Assembly: GCA_030040415.1 (NCBI GenBank) | Contig: JASHTT010000552.1 | Coordinates: 1-17,191, forward strand | DNA from: Streptosporangiaceae bacterium | Lineage (GTDB): Bacteria; Actinomycetota; Actinomycetes; Streptosporangiales; Streptosporangiaceae | Length of the DNA stretch: 17,191 bases | Reading direction: 5' to 3' | In this document: positions 15,943 through 17,191 of the stretch, in pieces | Position numbering within the stretch: the first letter of the stretch is position 1 | Layout: the number at the start of each line of letters is the position of its first letter | Notes under the pieces: generated by a model | The model's input: the letters and a program-made list of their open reading frames with translations, nothing else | What the model was told of the DNA's origin: nothing | Databases searched by the model: none | Translations under genes and position numbers: made by a program

Positions 15943-16045
15943 TTCAGTCTCCAGAGCTGAGTAGTTGCATCGAATCCGGTCGCAGACCATGCCTTGGTGC
16001 GGGGCGTCATGGCGGAGTCAGCCTAAAGCCTGATCCAAGGTATGT
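15939..16045 (-). pseudogene. decayed 3' end of a GT39 glycosyltransferase gene
   Basis: Read on the minus strand, 16045-16019 encodes TYLGSGFRL, matching TYLQSTFKL near the C-terminus of the fusion GT39 domain. After a frame change, 16010-15939 encodes MTPRTKAWSATGFDATTQLW plus RLK and TGA, matching its last residues (VWSRTGFNGTIEVWRLK). The two pieces are in different frames, and a few codons between them are missing. The final TGA overlaps the GH113-like start as GTGA, much as the intact pair overlaps as ATGA. Further upstream no resemblance is visible. The alternative is a 23-aa leader ORF that resembles GT39 by chance, which I think unlikely. Confidence 0.65.
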
Positions 16046-16130
16046 CCGGTAATCGCGGAGGTCGTAGGGCAAAGCTAATCGAGTAGTTATAAATTCACGC
16101 ACGGTTACCTAATCATTCAGGAGACGCATA

Positions 16131-16166
16131 GCGAGCCGCAAGTCGGCCCGCTTTTTTTGCGGGCCG
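16131..16166. terminator. GC hairpin(s) with T7 tract after the beta-helix gene
   Basis: Two alternative stems share the arm CGGCCCGC (16144-16151). One pairs it with GCGAGCCG (16131-16138; one A-C mismatch, 5-nt loop) and is followed directly by seven T on the plus strand, a textbook intrinsic terminator for plus-strand RNA. The other pairs it with GCGGGCCG (16159-16166) around the T7/A7 loop and, read on the minus strand, lies 8 nt after the beta-helix stop. No plus-strand gene ends here. Confidence 0.6.
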
Positions 16167-16174
16167 GCCGCCGG

Positions 16175-17191
16175 TCAGTTCCCATAGACGGACCAGGTCG
16201 GCGCGTCCGAGTAGACAGGCGTGATTGTCTGCGACGCCGGGACGAATACCGGCACAGTCGACCTGGCCGCTATCGGGACCCGGGTCGCCCCGCGCCTGCC
16301 GCTCACCTCGGCCGTCGCGCCACGGTCGCCGGCCGTGATGTAGAACCAGGCGTCGAACGCCAGCGGGCCGGCCGGCGAGCCGGAGGCCGGTACATCCACC
16401 GGCACGCTGCCGACCGGGTTAAAACCGGTGCAGCCCCGGACGATGCTCGGGCTGCCAGAAAAGCAGCGGGTTGGGTCCGAGCCCGACCCGAGGAAGTCAC
16501 AGTCCCGGAATGGGATGCTCTGACGGGGCGAGCCCACGCGCACGGCGCTGCGCACGCCGCTACCACCGTCGAGTGCGATGGGGCTGCCAAACCGGCAGTT
16601 GCTGACCGAGCCGGTGGCGCTCCCGGACCAGTCGAGATCGTAAGTAGTGCCGGTCGCGCGCTGGCCCCCGGTGGTGAAATAGCAGCCGTTGAAGTCGATG
16701 CCGGCGCCGGAACCGGACACGACTGCGTTGGAGCCGTAACTGAGCTGGAATTGGACGTTGGTAAAAGTCACGATTGTTGCGCCGCCGCTGACAGTCAGCC
16801 CGGTTTCGGCCTGCTGGCACGTGCCGTTCGCGAAGTGCACGTCATTCGGGAAGCCGTGGCTACCGTCCTCGATCAGGATGACCGACTGACCCGTCCGCGG
16901 GGGAAGGTGCGGATAACACCCGATGTCGAAATTGCTGATCAGACATCCGGCTACGCCGCCTTTAATATGCAATGAGCTCCCGGTCGACATGTGACTGATC
17001 GAGGTATTGACGTTCTCAGCCACGATGTCGTAGATGTCTTCGAAAAGCAGCACGTCAAGATCGGAGTCACTGCCTGTCGACTGCAGTTGGATATCGGTGA
17101 GAAACTGCTGGCCGTTCCAGCCCGCTGCCTTCGTGCTCCAGCAGTGGATCCCGCCAGCGTTGGCCACACCCTTGATGCCGCGCATCATCAG
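16175..17191 (-). CDS. right-handed parallel beta-helix protein with phage-tail-like C-terminal module (5' partial)
   Basis: About 338 residues are visible; the frame runs off the window edge, and the Met-Met at 17188 is probably internal, so the N-terminus is missing. Short repeated strand-turn units with Asn/Ser/Gly stacks (for example VTFTNVQFQLSYGSNAVVSG, IDFNGCYFTTGG, SVSNCRFG, FRDCDFLGSGS) indicate a pectate-lyase-superfamily beta-helix, a fold used by polysaccharide lyases, hydrolases and phage tailspikes. The last roughly 80 residues (GFNPVGSVPV ... VFVPASQTITPVYSDAPTWSVYGN) resemble the small beta-rich module that ends many actinobacterial phage and prophage-type tail or fibre proteins. 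No catalytic residues can be assigned. It is followed by a GC hairpin. It may bind or cut a surface or environmental polysaccharide. Confidence 0.7.
   Translation of the reverse strand: MMMRGIKGVANAGGIHCWSTKAAGWNGQQFLTDIQLQSTGSDSDLDVLLFEDIYDIVAENVNTSISHMSTGSSLHIKGGVAGCLISNFDIGCYPHLPPRTGQSVILIEDGSHGFPNDVHFANGTCQQAETGLTVSGGATIVTFTNVQFQLSYGSNAVVSGSGAGIDFNGCYFTTGGQRATGTTYDLDWSGSATGSVSNCRFGSPIALDGGSGVRSAVRVGSPRQSIPFRDCDFLGSGSDPTRCFSGSPSIVRGCTGFNPVGSVPVDVPASGSPAGPLAFDAWFYITAGDRGATAEVSGRRGATRVPIAARSTVPVFVPASQTITPVYSDAPTWSVYGN

Noticed and set aside
16042..16086. 14-aa plus-strand ORF (MSGNRGGRRAKLIE) before the T7 hairpin
   Set aside because: It lies opposite the GT39 remnant, its upstream AAGG is only 1 nt from the ATG, and the length is within chance expectation.

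Overview
The window is high-GC DNA with GTG/TTG starts, tight xTGA gene overlaps, secreted multidomain hydrolases and ricin-type lectin modules. This points to a mycelial or soil actinomycete (Actinomycetota); I cannot place it more precisely. No tRNA, rRNA, CRISPR array, IS element or integrase is visible.

Layout. 1-2507 (+) is the 3' part of a secreted GH92-type alpha-mannosidase ending in two ricin-B lectin domains. It converges on a minus-strand block, with four copies of a 14-bp GC palindromic repeat (2511-2566) between them. The block, in transcription order from about 12976 down to 2566, is: a possible 12-codon leader; a 1101-aa three-part GtrA + GT2 + GT39 membrane glycosyltransferase fusion; a GH113-like lipoprotein (ATGA overlap); a GT39 protein (39-nt gap); a second, paralogous GT39 protein (GTGA overlap); then, after an 81-nt gap carrying a perfect inverted repeat, a small PrimPol-like protein joined by a TGATG junction to hemL (glutamate-1-semialdehyde aminomutase). 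A roughly 590-nt divergent intergenic region separates this block from a plus-strand pair: a SAM-dependent methyltransferase (13533-14222) and a VOC/glyoxalase-like protein (14344-14739), closed by a strong hairpin. The minus strand resumes with a second, non-lipidated paralog of the GH113-like protein (14821-15942). Just upstream of it lies a decayed 3' end of a GT39 gene. The window ends inside a parallel beta-helix protein with a phage-tail-like C-terminus (16175 to the edge).

How the parts may work together (inference). The fusion, the two GT39 proteins and the lipoprotein look like one translationally coupled cassette for building and trimming a surface glycan or glycoprotein. GT-C enzymes would use a polyprenyl-phosphate sugar donor outside the membrane, the GtrA part would resemble a lipid-linked sugar flippase, and the GH113-like protein would be anchored on the outer face. 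The solitary second GH113-like gene, with its GT39 stub still joined by the same kind of GTGA overlap, indicates that the GT39 -> GH113-like pair was duplicated and that only the hydrolase-like half survived. The two halves may therefore form a recurring two-gene module. I regard this pairing, together with the single-chain GtrA-GT2-GT39 architecture, as the most interesting and possibly undescribed system in the window.
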